Part shown: piece by piece, positions 1-9,000 of the stretch
Layout: each line of letters opens with the position of its first letter
How positions within the stretch are numbered: the first letter of the stretch is position 1
DNA from: an uncultured Kiloniellaceae bacterium
GTDB lineage: Bacteria; Pseudomonadota; Alphaproteobacteria; Kiloniellales; Kiloniellaceae
Assembly: GCA_947493695.1 (NCBI GenBank)
Contig: CANLSF010000007.1
Location: forward strand, 372,001-436,000
Reading direction: 5' to 3'
DNA: 64,000 bases
Translations under genes and position numbers: made by a program
Notes under the pieces: generated by a model
What the model was told of the DNA's origin: nothing
The model's database searches: none
The model's input: only the letters and a program-made list of their open reading frames with translations

Positions 1-344
1 AAGACTTCGTCGGTCGCCGTTCGCTCTATCGCGCGGATATGGACAAGCCGGACCGCAAGCAACTGGTCGGCCTGCTGACCGACGCGCCCGATACCGTGCT
101 GCCCGAGGGCGCACAACTGGTCGAGAAGATCGAGACCGGCCCCACCATGGCCATGTTGGGTCATGTCACCTCCAGCTATCACAGCCCGAACTGCGAACGC
201 TCCATCGCCATGGCCCTGATCAAGGGTGGCCGCGCGCGCATGGGTCAGAAACTCTACTCGCCTCAGGCAGACGGCAAGGTGATCACCTGCAGCGTCTCCG
301 ATGTGGTGTTTTATGACAAAGAAGGAGAGCGGACCCGTGGTTGA
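1..344 (+). CDS. soxA: Sarcosine oxidase alpha subunit, C-terminal end (partial)
   Basis: The reading frame enters from the left edge (in frame from base 3) and ends at TGA 342-344, giving the last 113 residues of the protein. This is the aminomethyltransferase-like (GcvT C-terminal) part of the alpha subunit of heterotetrameric sarcosine oxidase. That enzyme oxidatively demethylates sarcosine to glycine and passes the one-carbon unit to tetrahydrofolate in the cytoplasm. Recognisable pieces are DFVGRRSL at the very start, LVGLLT, GHVTSSYHSPN and SIAMALIKGG, which follow the usual C-terminal barrel. The stop overlaps the start of soxG, as expected for translational coupling in a soxBDAG operon; soxB and soxD would lie outside the window. 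Identification rests on the domain match plus the adjacent gamma subunit. Confidence 0.9.
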   Translation, partial: DFVGRRSLYRADMDKPDRKQLVGLLTDAPDTVLPEGAQLVEKIETGPTMAMLGHVTSSYHSPNCERSIAMALIKGGRARMGQKLYSPQADGKVITCSVSDVVFYDKEGERTRG

Positions 345-945
345 GGCCTATCTCAGACAAAGCCCACTCTCGCAGCTCGCCCTGCCCAGCCGTGCCGTAT
401 CGGAGGCAGGCGATGCCGGAGTCGTCATGTCGGAACGCCCCTTCCGGCGTATCGTCAATCTGCGCGGCGATCCCAAGTCGGACGCCTTCCTGAGCGCGGC
501 CAAGTCGACCCTTGGCGCGGACCTGCCCCTTGCGCCCAACAGCGCCGCCGCTGGCAAGGACACCAGCCTGCTCTGGCTCGGTCCCGATGAATGGTGGGCA
601 ATCAGCGAAGACAACACCCCGCCCCTCGCCGACAAGTTGCGCGACGCGCTGAGCGGTCAGCACACCTCCGTCACCGACGCCGGTGAAGGCTACACCTGCA
701 TCGCCGTCTCTGGCCCCAAGGCCATCGACACTCTGGCCAAGGGCTGCACCTTGGACTTCCACGACAGCGTCTTTGCACCGGGCAGTTGCGCCCAGAGTGA
801 CATGGCGAAAGCCGCCGTGGTGTTCCATCGGTTGGAAGGCGAGACGCCGAGCTTCGAGATCTACGTCCGCAGCAGTTTCGCGGAATATCTCTGGCGCTGG
901 ATTGAGGACGCCGCCGGTGAGTACGGCATTGCGGTGACGGGCTAG
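337..945 (+). CDS. soxG: Sarcosine oxidase gamma subunit
   Basis: Small subunit of heterotetrameric sarcosine oxidase, about 202 residues, related to the GcvT fold; it stabilises the complex that demethylates sarcosine. The sequence has the typical RIVNLRGD, LLWLGPDEWW and VTDAGEGYTCIAVSGPKA segments and ends with SFAEYLWRWIEDAAGEYGI. I chose the GTG at 337 because AAGGAG lies at 322-327, nine bases upstream, and GTGGTTGA overlaps the soxA stop. ATG codons at 301 and 313 lie in the same frame inside soxA but have no comparable ribosome site. A decayed second copy of the middle of this gene lies about 1 kb downstream (1830-1985). Confidence 0.9.
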   Translation: MVEAYLRQSPLSQLALPSRAVSEAGDAGVVMSERPFRRIVNLRGDPKSDAFLSAAKSTLGADLPLAPNSAAAGKDTSLLWLGPDEWWAISEDNTPPLADKLRDALSGQHTSVTDAGEGYTCIAVSGPKAIDTLAKGCTLDFHDSVFAPGSCAQSDMAKAAVVFHRLEGETPSFEIYVRSSFAEYLWRWIEDAAGEYGIAVTG

Positions 946-1133
946 GATTGGGAAGGAATTGACCTTGAGGCTCACTCCTTCTTGGCGCGAAGCGTCAGCG
1001 TGCCCTCAGCCGCCAATCACCTATAGTGGCTTGCGGTTTTCCTGAAACACAAAGTTTCGAAGTTTGTTTTCGAAATCAGCGGCATGCTGGTGGAGAGACA
1101 GCGTATTTTGAGCCAATCCAAGTGTAATCGGCT

Positions 1134-1400
1134 CTACAGATCCTCTGCTCCCAGCGTATAGGCGTATTCGCCTTTGCCGCGCTTATAGACTTTGTCCGCA
1201 GCTTCATGAATCTGTTCGACTGAAGCGTCGAAGGTCTGCAGACACCAGGCTTCAGTTCCGCCCATATCATGGCTGAGCTTCTGCAGTGCCTCCGCTCCGG
1301 CATAGAAGGAAATCTCAATCGGGCCGTCATATCCCCAAAAGCAGACACGGTGCCTTCTTTCGTCGAAACTTCGGCTCTGGTTTGGAAAGTTCAGCGTCAT
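1134..1400 (-). CDS. DUF1488 family protein
   Basis: 88-residue protein beginning MTLNFPNQSRSFDERR and containing VCFWGYDGPIEISFYAGAEAL and KVYKRGKGEYAYTLGAEDL. This is the pattern of the small alphaproteobacterial family DUF1488: N-terminal FPN..RS(Y/F)D, then a FWGYD core, then a Kxxx.RG tail. Function is unknown; it is presumably cytoplasmic, with no signal peptide. The open frame runs further upstream to 1565, but that part is an arginine-rich shadow of the small gene at 1429-1572, so the ATG at 1398-1400 is the credible start. It sits 28 bases after that small gene on the same strand and may be cotranscribed with it. Confidence 0.75.
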   Translation of the reverse strand: MTLNFPNQSRSFDERRHRVCFWGYDGPIEISFYAGAEALQKLSHDMGGTEAWCLQTFDASVEQIHEAADKVYKRGKGEYAYTLGAEDL

Positions 1401-1428
1401 GTTGATCCCGTTTAATCGGAAAGGACTA

Positions 1429-1572
1429 TTTCGTCGGTATGAACGACACTCGAGCTGGGTTGACGACCACCTTCGCAGCGGCCTTGGCGTCGGCCGGCGC
1501 GGTCTTCGGCTTGTCTTTGGCGTTGCTCTTTTTCGGAGCGGGCTGTTCTGAAGCAGATTTTTCATCGGTCAT
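1429..1572 (-). CDS. Small Lys/Ala-rich protein (47 aa), unknown
   Basis: Short open frame MTDEKSASEQPAPKKSNAKD followed by KPKTAPADAKAAAKVVV and ending SFIPTK. The reverse-strand start at 1572 is preceded by AAGAGG about eight bases upstream, a reasonable ribosome site. Composition is typical of low-complexity, highly charged small alphaproteobacterial proteins. It precedes the DUF1488 gene on the same strand. I do not recognise a family. The alternative, that this stretch is the N-terminal extension of the DUF1488 frame, is less likely because that reading gives an Arg/Pro-rich sequence with no ribosome site at its start. Confidence 0.5.
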
Positions 1573-1579
1573 GTGAAAT

Positions 1580-1800
1580 ACCTCTTGTTGTTATCACATA
1601 TTATATGTCTTCCTAATAATATAGCGATCAATCGTAAATATTTCATCATAATTTACGATAATAATTATTTTAAGTCGTAGAAAATTTCATTCTCCTTATA
1701 TTTTTAAATACAAATTTATTATTTAAAATATTTCATCGTACATTCAAATAACGCGCATGAATCTGACCCTACGCAGACCCCCAATATTACTGAAACATCA
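1580..1800. other. AT-rich intergenic block
   Basis: About 200 bases with much higher A+T than the surroundings: runs of TATTTTTAAAT, ATTATTTAAAATA and TAATAATTATTT. It lies upstream of the small reverse-strand gene at 1572 and left of the soxG fragment. It may contain the promoter of the 1572/1400 gene pair, but no single -35/-10 pair stands out. No gene is visible. Confidence 0.5.
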
Positions 1801-1829
1801 GCAGTCTCCCGGATGCTGCCATAGAGTGA

Positions 1830-1985
1830 CGCCACTGGCATCACCGACGCCGGTGAATGCGCAACAGCATCGCCGTCGCCGGCCCCAATGCGACTGACAC
1901 CCTAGCCAAGGCCTGCCCCGTGGGTTTCCACGACAGCGCCTTATCCCCAGCAGCATGGGCTTGCAAGTCTGGGCGCTTTGTCGCC
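1830..1985 (+). pseudogene. Decayed partial copy of soxG
   Basis: The stretch 1838-1935 aligns base by base with 662-772 of soxG: ATCACCGACGCCGGTGAA matches GTCACCGACGCCGGTGAA, then GGCCCCAA...GAC..GACAC and GGTTTCCACGACAGCG follow the same order. Small deletions break the frame (for example after GGTGAA). It continues more weakly to about 1983, where TGCAAGTCTGGG...GTCGCC corresponds to TGCGCCCAGAGT...AAAGCC. No start, no ribosome site and no intact frame remain. It is a non-functional remnant of a partial soxG duplication. Confidence 0.75.
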
Positions 1986-2244
1986 TCCCCTCCATGTCTC
2001 TCAGATCGAAACCAACGATCTGACGGCATTGTTTGGCGGGCTCTCATTCTCAAGTATCACAGTGGCCTGCATTGGTAGCGTAGTGCGTTCGGCATCCTCG
2101 GATTTCCCACTTGGCATCCAGATCCAGGCCACAAGCTACGAAGTCGACCCGACAGTCATCGCGGTTGCCAAACCCGGCACGCTGGCGCTGCTTGGCCTGG
2201 GTCTTGTCGGTCTCGGTTGGGCGCGCCGTCGCGAGACGAACTGA
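1978..2244 (+). pseudogene. PEP-CTERM tail fragment fused behind the soxG remnant
   Basis: An 88-residue open frame whose last 30 residues carry a PEP-CTERM-type sorting signal: the variant KPGTLALLGLGLVGLGWARRR has the Pro-Gly pair, a hydrophobic helix and a terminal Arg cluster. The standard motif reads PEP where this has AKP. This signal normally sits at the C terminus of exported proteins processed by an exosortase. Here there is no signal peptide and almost no exported domain before it. The frame begins inside the soxG remnant, so this is most likely the 3' scrap of a surface protein gene joined to other debris rather than a working gene. A strong terminator follows. Confidence 0.6.
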
Positions 2245-2277
2245 AGGATCAGCACTCTAAAGACGAGTCGCTATCAA

Positions 2278-2304
2278 GGGCGGTTCTGTATGAGCCGCCC
2301 TTTT
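2278..2304 (+). terminator. Rho-independent terminator
   Basis: GGGCGGTT and AGCCGCCC form an 8-bp stem with one G-T pair, with loop CTGTATG, followed by TTTT. It lies 30 bases after the PEP-CTERM fragment, which supports descent of that fragment from a real gene end. Confidence 0.75.
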
Positions 2305-2354
2305 GATTCGATAGGCGCTGACTTCCAACTCACCTTCCAAATCCTATCGGGACG

Positions 2355-2386
2355 AAAGACCTGCGACCTTCCACCGCAGGTCTTTT
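2355..2386 (+). terminator. Second hairpin terminator
   Basis: AAAGACCTGCG (2355-2365) pairs with CGCAGGTCTTT (2375-2385) around a 9-base loop; the 3' arm ends in a T run. The A and T tracts would make it work in both directions. Confidence 0.65.
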
Positions 2387-2650
2387 CACTCAAGCGAGCA
2401 AAAAACCCGTCAGTTCCTTGACCTGTATCAATGTTCCAGCGCCGTCAATCTTCTTTTATTTACAAGCGCCTCGGGTCGGCAATCTGCTGGAGGTTGGTCT
2501 TTCTAGAGTCGTGATGCTTTGTCATCTCGCACACAACCTTCGGTGATTGACGGCTGTGCAGGACGAAGTATGAAGATCGGTTCTTGGCGCACGCACCTGA
2601 ACTTCCATCGCGCGGTCCCGAAGCCCGGGATCTGATACAACGGAGATGAC

Positions 2651-3610
2651 ATGACGAATAGGCTTTGCGATGCGGTCGGCTGGGCAACACCCCGGATCGC
2701 CGCAGCATCGATCCTGCTCGCGGCGAGCGCCGCCCCACAGGCCGTCCTTGCCGCAGACGACACTTTCAATCCCTTCGGGTTTGACCTCGAGGGTTCTTTG
2801 GGCGAAGGCAAACACAGCCGCTATGTAGCCCCGCTGACCAACCCGATCTTTAACGAGACCCCCTACATCACGACAGAGGCACGCGCCTTCTACTTTTACC
2901 ACCGGCTGCCGGACGAATTCGTCACAAACGGCGGTGACGTCAACCTGGTCGCCTTGCAGCTGCGCCTCGCGATCACCGACCGCCTGGGTTTCATCGCCAC
3001 CAAGGACGGCTATGCCGACTTCCAGTTTGACGATGTTCTGGAAGACGAATCCGGTTTCGCCAACGTCACGGTGGGTTTCAAGTACGCGATCATTTCCCAA
3101 CCCGAGGACGACACGCTTTTAACTGCGGGCCTGCGTTACGAAATTCCCATCAACGATCTGGAGACCGGCGGCATTGAGCTGCAAGGTGACGGCGATGGCT
3201 TCATCAACCCCTTCCTGACCGGCGCGACCACCTTCGGCGACTTTGGCGTCCAGGCCAGCCTCGGTGCAAATATGGCATTGGACACAAAGGAAGACACCTC
3301 GATCATTCACTATTCGCTGCACGGAAACTATGAACTCTTCCCGGATTTCTTCCCGCTGCTGGAACTGAACGGCTTCACACCGATCAACGACGGTGAGCGT
3401 TTAACCGGCGCGCTTGGAAACCTAGATGGCGTCGACGTCCTGAATTTCGGCAGCGACGACCGCAGTACCACGGTCACGGTCGGCGGCGGCTTCCGCTACC
3501 GCTTCGACGACAACATCCAGCTCGGTCTGGGCGCTGAAACGCCGATCACCGACAAGGATGACAGCATCTTCGACTACCGCCTCTACTTCGACGTTGTATT
3601 GTCGATGTAA
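2651..3610 (+). CDS. Putative outer-membrane beta-barrel protein
   Basis: 319 residues with a Sec signal peptide: basic start, hydrophobic IAAASILLAASAAPQAVLA, then a cleavage-like ALA-ADD. The mature protein alternates short hydrophobic/aromatic beta segments (FVTNGGDVNLVALQLRLAI, FANVTVGFKYAI, LLTAGLRYEI, YSLHGNYEL, TVTVGGGFRYRF) with acidic turns, and ends YRLYFDVVLSM with the C-terminal aromatic/hydrophobic pattern of barrels. No specific substrate can be assigned. GGAG lies five bases before the ATG. The gene stands alone between terminators and probably forms its own transcription unit. Localisation is inferred; the exact family is not recognised. Confidence 0.7.
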   Translation: MTNRLCDAVGWATPRIAAASILLAASAAPQAVLAADDTFNPFGFDLEGSLGEGKHSRYVAPLTNPIFNETPYITTEARAFYFYHRLPDEFVTNGGDVNLVALQLRLAITDRLGFIATKDGYADFQFDDVLEDESGFANVTVGFKYAIISQPEDDTLLTAGLRYEIPINDLETGGIELQGDGDGFINPFLTGATTFGDFGVQASLGANMALDTKEDTSIIHYSLHGNYELFPDFFPLLELNGFTPINDGERLTGALGNLDGVDVLNFGSDDRSTTVTVGGGFRYRFDDNIQLGLGAETPITDKDDSIFDYRLYFDVVLSM

Positions 3611-3621
3611 GACAGGAAAAA

Positions 3622-3650
3622 AAGGGCGAGACAAAAGATCTCGCCCTTTT
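3622..3650. terminator. Bidirectional terminator between the OMP gene and the ABC exporter
   Basis: AAGGGCGAGA (3622-3631) pairs perfectly with TCTCGCCCTT (3639-3648) around a 7-base loop, with an A tract on the left and TTTT on the right. It can end the forward outer-membrane protein gene and the reverse exporter gene. Confidence 0.85.
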
Positions 3651-3701
3651 CCGTTTATAGCGTATTGCGTTTTTCTTGAACCACACTAAACGCACAATGC
3701 A

Positions 3702-5612
3702 TCAAGCTGACTTTTCCTGTTCAGCCTCATCTTCTTCCGTCCCAATGAACCCGCCCGACTGGCGTGACCAGAAGCCCGCGTAGAGGCCACCCAATGCCAG
3801 CAGTTCGGCATGGGTGCCCTGCTCCGCAATTCCGCCCTCATCCAGTACGATGATCCGGTCCATCCGCTGGATCGTGGACAAACGGTGGGCAATCGCGATC
3901 ACGGTCTTTTCCGCCATCAGACTGCCTAGGGCCGACTGGATCAGGGCCTCCGCTTCCGAGTCCAAAGCCGAGGTGGCTTCGTCCAGCACCAGGATCGGTG
4001 CGTCTTTCAGGACCGCCCGCGCCAGCGCGATCCGCTGCCGCTGACCGCCGGAGAGTTTCACGCCCCGCTCGCCCACATGGGCATCGTAGCCCCGCCGGCC
4101 TTTGGGATCGGAGAGACCGGCAATGAAATCGTCGGCATAGACCAGCCTCGCGGCGTGACGCATCTCAGCCTCGCTGGCATCAGGCTTGCCATAGAGGATA
4201 TTGTCCCGCACGGAGCGATGCAGCAGCGCGGTATCCTGGGTCACCACCGAAATCGAGTGGCGCAGGGAATCCTGCGTGACCCGGCTGATGTCCTGGCCGT
4301 CGATCTCGATGGTGCCGCGTTCCACGTCGTAGAAGCGCAGCAGCAGGTTGATCAGCGTGGACTTACCCGCACCGGAACGACCGACCAGACCGACCCGCTC
4401 CCCGGGCCTGATGTCCAGCTCGATGCCGTGGAGTCCGCCTGCAACCGGACCATCTTCAGCCTGCTGCGCCGGATCCCGGCCATAGAGATGCACGACCTGC
4501 CGGAAGCGGATACCGCCACCTCGCAAGACCAACGCGGGCGCCTGCGGCACATCGACCACACCATGAGGCTGGGAAATGGTCTCCATGCCCTCCTTGATGA
4601 TCCCGGCATTCTGGAAAAGCTGTGAGGTCACCCACATGATCCAGCCGGTCATGGCGTTCAGCCGTAAGGTCAAGGCCGCCGCAGCAGCGACCGTGCCCAG
4701 GGTGGTCTCGCCCTGCTGCCAGAACCAGACCGCCGCGCCGACGGTGGTCACGATCAGCACGCCGTTCAGGCTCGCCAATCCCAGTGTCATCGTAGTCATG
4801 CGCTGTAGCATACGCGCGAAGCGCAGCCGGTGCATGGCCATGGCCGTGCGGGCGTAGGCTTCCTCCCGCGCCGAATGGGCGAAGAGCTTCACCGTCTGCA
4901 TGTTGCTGTAGGAATCCACGATCCGTCCGGTCACCAGCGAACGGGCATCAGACATACGCTTGGAGGCCTGTCCGATCTTAGGTATCAGGATGTAGAGCAG
5001 CGTCAGATAGGCGCCGAGCCAGATGATCAGCGGCAGAATCAGCCGCGCATCCGCGTTGACCAGGATCAGAACCGCACCCAGTACGTAGGCGGCGGCATAC
5101 CAGATCGCTTCGAAGAACATATAGGTCGAGTCTTCGACGGCAGGCCCGGTCTGCATCACCCGGTTGGCGATCCGGCCGGCGAAGTCGTTCTGGAAAAAAC
5201 CGACCGACTGCCCCAGCAGATGCTTATGCGCGCGCCAGCGCACCTGATCCAGCAGGTTGACCGACATGCCGTGATTGAGCAGCGCGATGCTGCCGACAAT
5301 CACAATCGGCCGTGCGATCAGGATCAAGAGGACGACCACCGCCAGCTCAATCCCGTGCCGCGCAGTGAAATTCTCCTGTCCACTGGCAGCCATCAGGTCC
5401 ACCAGCCGCCCGGCGTAGTAGATCAGCCCGGTCTCGATCAGGGCCACCGAAAGACTCATGACAGAAACGGCGGCCAGCACCCCCCGGAAGGGTTTCAGAT
5501 GATCGAGCAGAAAGGGCCAGAGCCGATCCGGCGGCGTGTTGTCTGCGGCGTCCTTGCCAGCACCGGGATTGGACTGAAAGGGGTCAATAAAGGATTCTAA
5601 AAAACGAAACAT
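3702..5612 (-). CDS. ABC exporter, fused membrane and ATPase domains (MsbA-like)
   Basis: 636-residue half-transporter that would act as a homodimer in the inner membrane and export a hydrophobic or lipid-like substrate using ATP. Residues about 30-330 form the six-helix membrane domain (VLAAVSVMSLSVALIETGLI, VVVLLILIARPIVIVGSIALL and others). The ATPase follows: Walker A GRSGAGKST, Q loop VTQDTALLH, signature LSGGQRQR, Walker B ILVLDEATSALD and switch histidine in IAIAHRLST. All catalytic residues are present. AGGATAAGAG precedes the ATG. It is a single gene with no linked substrate-specific partner. The family includes lipid A flippases, drug exporters and toxin exporters, and the sequence does not discriminate. 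Confidence 0.88.
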   Translation of the reverse strand: MFRFLESFIDPFQSNPGAGKDAADNTPPDRLWPFLLDHLKPFRGVLAAVSVMSLSVALIETGLIYYAGRLVDLMAASGQENFTARHGIELAVVVLLILIARPIVIVGSIALLNHGMSVNLLDQVRWRAHKHLLGQSVGFFQNDFAGRIANRVMQTGPAVEDSTYMFFEAIWYAAAYVLGAVLILVNADARLILPLIIWLGAYLTLLYILIPKIGQASKRMSDARSLVTGRIVDSYSNMQTVKLFAHSAREEAYARTAMAMHRLRFARMLQRMTTMTLGLASLNGVLIVTTVGAAVWFWQQGETTLGTVAAAAALTLRLNAMTGWIMWVTSQLFQNAGIIKEGMETISQPHGVVDVPQAPALVLRGGGIRFRQVVHLYGRDPAQQAEDGPVAGGLHGIELDIRPGERVGLVGRSGAGKSTLINLLLRFYDVERGTIEIDGQDISRVTQDSLRHSISVVTQDTALLHRSVRDNILYGKPDASEAEMRHAARLVYADDFIAGLSDPKGRRGYDAHVGERGVKLSGGQRQRIALARAVLKDAPILVLDEATSALDSEAEALIQSALGSLMAEKTVIAIAHRLSTIQRMDRIIVLDEGGIAEQGTHAELLALGGLYAGFWSRQSGGFIGTEEDEAEQEKSA

Positions 5613-6093
5613 GATCTCTTATCCTGCATCGCGATGGCGACAGCTGCGCAATGCAGTACGTCGTCATGCCTTGAGTCGATGATGATGTTGAGAGAGATGA
5701 AAATCCGGCTTGGTCTGATCTAAGTCAGGGTCCGGTCAAAGCCGGGGGCCGGTTCGAAGGCAGATCCGCCCCCGGAAGGGCGAGATCACCAGGTCGGTGA
5801 GACTGCGCGATACATTTTCATCTTCATGCTCCGATTTGGTGCGTGGAAAAAAGCTATACGATCCTGACGGGTAAGTCGAGTCCCTAAATGCCCGTAATCA
5901 GAGGCATTATTGTGTCGGCTCGTCGTATGATGGAGTCGCCTCTGTCATCGTGTTTCGGAGTCGCCCCTGTCAGAGGCATTTTTTCATTTCGGACAGCAGA
6001 TGAGCGTCAAATATAACGAAAATGAAACATATGACGATGCATTTTTCAAAACAAACAGAAAAAATCTAACCACTCCTTGCTTTTTTCCAAATA
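5613..6093. other. Long intergenic region with direct repeats and a hairpin
   Basis: No gene seen. GGAGTCGCC(T/C)CTGTCA occurs twice (5932-5947 and 5957-5972). GCCTCTG at 5938-5944 can pair with CAGAGGC at 5971-5977, which is followed by ATTTTTTC. TCAGAGGCATT occurs at 5899-5909 and again at 5970-5980. The last 100 bases before the sensor gene are AT-rich and probably hold its promoter. Confidence 0.45.
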
Positions 6094-9000
6094 ATGATAA
6101 TTCTTGTTATAGTAAAGATACATCAATCGACAGTTGTATCAATTTTTATACTTCAAGTTGAACCGAACTTAAGCGAGTTGGGGGCGGCCATAGTTACAAA
6201 AAAACGGAAACCCAAGACAGGCGTTTCTATCGTTGGTGTCGGCGCATCTGCGGGCGGGCTCGAAGCCTTACGGGACTTCGTTGGAGAGCTCTCAGAGGGA
6301 ACCAACATCTGCTTCGTGATTGCGCAGCATCTCTCACCCAGCCACCGCAGTATGCTGATGGAACTGTTGGCGCGTGAAACGCATCTTGAAGTAAAGGAGC
6401 TTTCGCGTAACCAGCGTCCACGTCCCGGCGTTATTCTGATCACACCACCGAACCGCCACGTCGAGTTACAAAACGGCTGGCTGACCGTCCGAACGCCGAA
6501 AATCAAAACCGGCCCACAGCCCTCCGTCGACTTACTCTTTGCCTCCCTCGCCCTTGAGTGCGAGGAACAGTCGACCGGTGTCGTCTTTTCAGGGACCGGA
6601 TCCGATGGCGCGCGTGGCGTTCAGGCGATCAAGGCAGCAGGCGGCATTACCTTCGCCCAGGATGAGACGGCAAAATACAACGGGATGCCCAACGCAGCCA
6701 TCGCGACCGGCTGTGTCGATCTGATTTTACCGCCGGCCGAGGTCGCGCGCCGTATTCCGCACCTGCTGGAACGAAGTGAACGCCAGAACCTCTTGCGCGC
6801 GCACGAACGTGTCACTTCCAGCGACACCTACATTGAGATCTGTGCGGTGATCAGAACGCACACGGGCATCGATTTCACAAACTATCGCTCCTCTACGATC
6901 CTCCGTCGTTTGACCCGCCGGATGACCTTACTGCACCTGCCTGATCTGGAATCCTATCTTTCTCTTTTAAGCAGCGATTCCAGTGAAATCGACCGGGTCG
7001 TCCGCGAGTTGCTGATCGGCGTCACCTCATTCTTCCGGGATCCGAAGGTCTGGGAAGCGATGGAGGACCCGGTCACAAAACTTATCCAGTCAAAGGGTGA
7101 CAGGGAATCGATCAGAATCTGGATTCCCGGCTGTTCGTCGGGCGAGGAACCCTATTCTTTTGCGATCCTTGTCGCTGAGGTCATGCGCAAACTGGGCAGG
7201 CATCTGAAGGTCCAGATCTTTGCCAGCGACCTGGACACGGATGCGCTTGCCCTGGGACGCCGCGGAATCTATCCCGCAGCAGTCGCAGAACAGATGGATC
7301 CATTGATTCTGCAACGTTACTTCACGCAGGTAGCATCGGAGTTTTCGATCAATCAGATCATCCGCGAGATGATTGTGTTCAGCCGGCACAACGTCACACA
7401 GGACCCGCCCTTCTCGCGGGTGGATATGATCAGTTGCCGGAACCTCTTCATCTACTTTACGCCTGATCTTCAGCGCCGGATCCTTGAGCGCTTTCACTAT
7501 GCTCTCAATCACAGAGGCACCCTGCTTCTCGGAAAGTCCGAGGCTGTCTCGGAACTGGGCGATCTCTTCGAGCTGGAGGATCGGGTCCACAAGATCTTCC
7601 GTGCCGCCGGCGCCAGGTCGTCACCATTCCAGCCCAGCGCGTTTACGCCGCTCAAGGAACGGACACTGCGCGAAGGTGCGAACCTCACGAAAAGACCACG
7701 CTCACGCGAGATCAGAGCCAACGAGGCGATCGCAAAGCACTTCGGGCCTCCGACCGTCATCGTCGACCCGGCGGATAAGCCGATCCACATTGCCGGAGCC
7801 ATCAAACCCTATCTTCAAGTCCCGACGGGCTCTTCGCAGTTCGATGTCTTCAGCTTGATCGACGACGAGCTGCGCGCAGAGTTACGGGCCCTGCTGCTGC
7901 GGAGCAGGCGCGAAGGCGTCATCGTGCGCAGCCGCATTCACACCGCGGACTTCGAGGGTGACAAGTGGCAGTACCGCATCGTTATTCACCCCTACCGCGA
8001 CGAAGAGACAGCGGAAGACCTCAGTCTGATCGCCTTCATGACGGTGCGCGCCCTGCTGGAGCAAAATGAAGGCGCCGAGGTCGAAGAAAGCGGCAAACTC
8101 GATCAGGTCAAGGAACTGGAGCATGAGCTCCTCGCCATGCGCGAACATCTTCATACGATGGTCAGCGAACTCGAAACCTCGAACGAGGAGCTGCAGTCGT
8201 TAAACGAAGAGCTGCAGTCGTCGAATGAGGAGCTGCAATCCACTAACGAAGAACTTGAAACCTCGAATGAAGAGCTGCAATCCACCAATGAGGAGCTGAC
8301 GACAGTCAACGAAGAGATCATCGTAAAATCCGATGCGCTCAACGAAGCGAACTCCTTTCAGTCTTCAATCCTGGAAAGCATTTCCAGTGCTGTCATCGTC
8401 GCGGATCAAACCCTGCGGGTCCAGCGTTTCAATGCCGCCGCGACGAAGGTCTTCGAACTGGAACGGCTGGGTGTCGGCGAGCCTCTCGCGTCCATCAAAG
8501 CGCAGTTTCGCATGCCGGATCTCGTGCCCTTGGTAGAGGATGTGATTCAGAGCGGCCGACCGCGAAACAAGCGCGTACGCGACCGACAACAGGACAGGTT
8601 TTACGAACTTCAGGTTCATCCCTGCCTGAATGAGCAGAAGCGGATTATCGGTGCGGTTCTGACCCTCAGCGATGTTACCCGGCTTGCCAAGGCCAACGTG
8701 ACCCTGCGGCAACACCGCAGCGAACTGGCCGAGGAAATGATTCTGCGCAAAGCCATTCTTGACAGCACGCCGGCGCAGATCGCCGTTCTGGACAAGGTCG
8801 GCAAGATTATCGTGGTCAATCAGGCCTGGCGCGAGTTCGGACGCCTGAACGACGCAAAGGACGAGAGCTACGGCGTCGGCACGAACTACCTGGGGGTCTG
8901 CGAAAATCCGGCACACGCAGATCCGGATGAGACGAAAGACGCCAGCGAAGTCGCATCGAAACTGCGTGAAATTCTCAACGGAGAGGCAACGTATGCCGCC

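Noticed and set aside
1400-1565. Arg/Pro-rich N-terminal extension of DUF1488
   Set aside because: The family starts at the FPN motif, and the same bases encode a better small gene in another frame.
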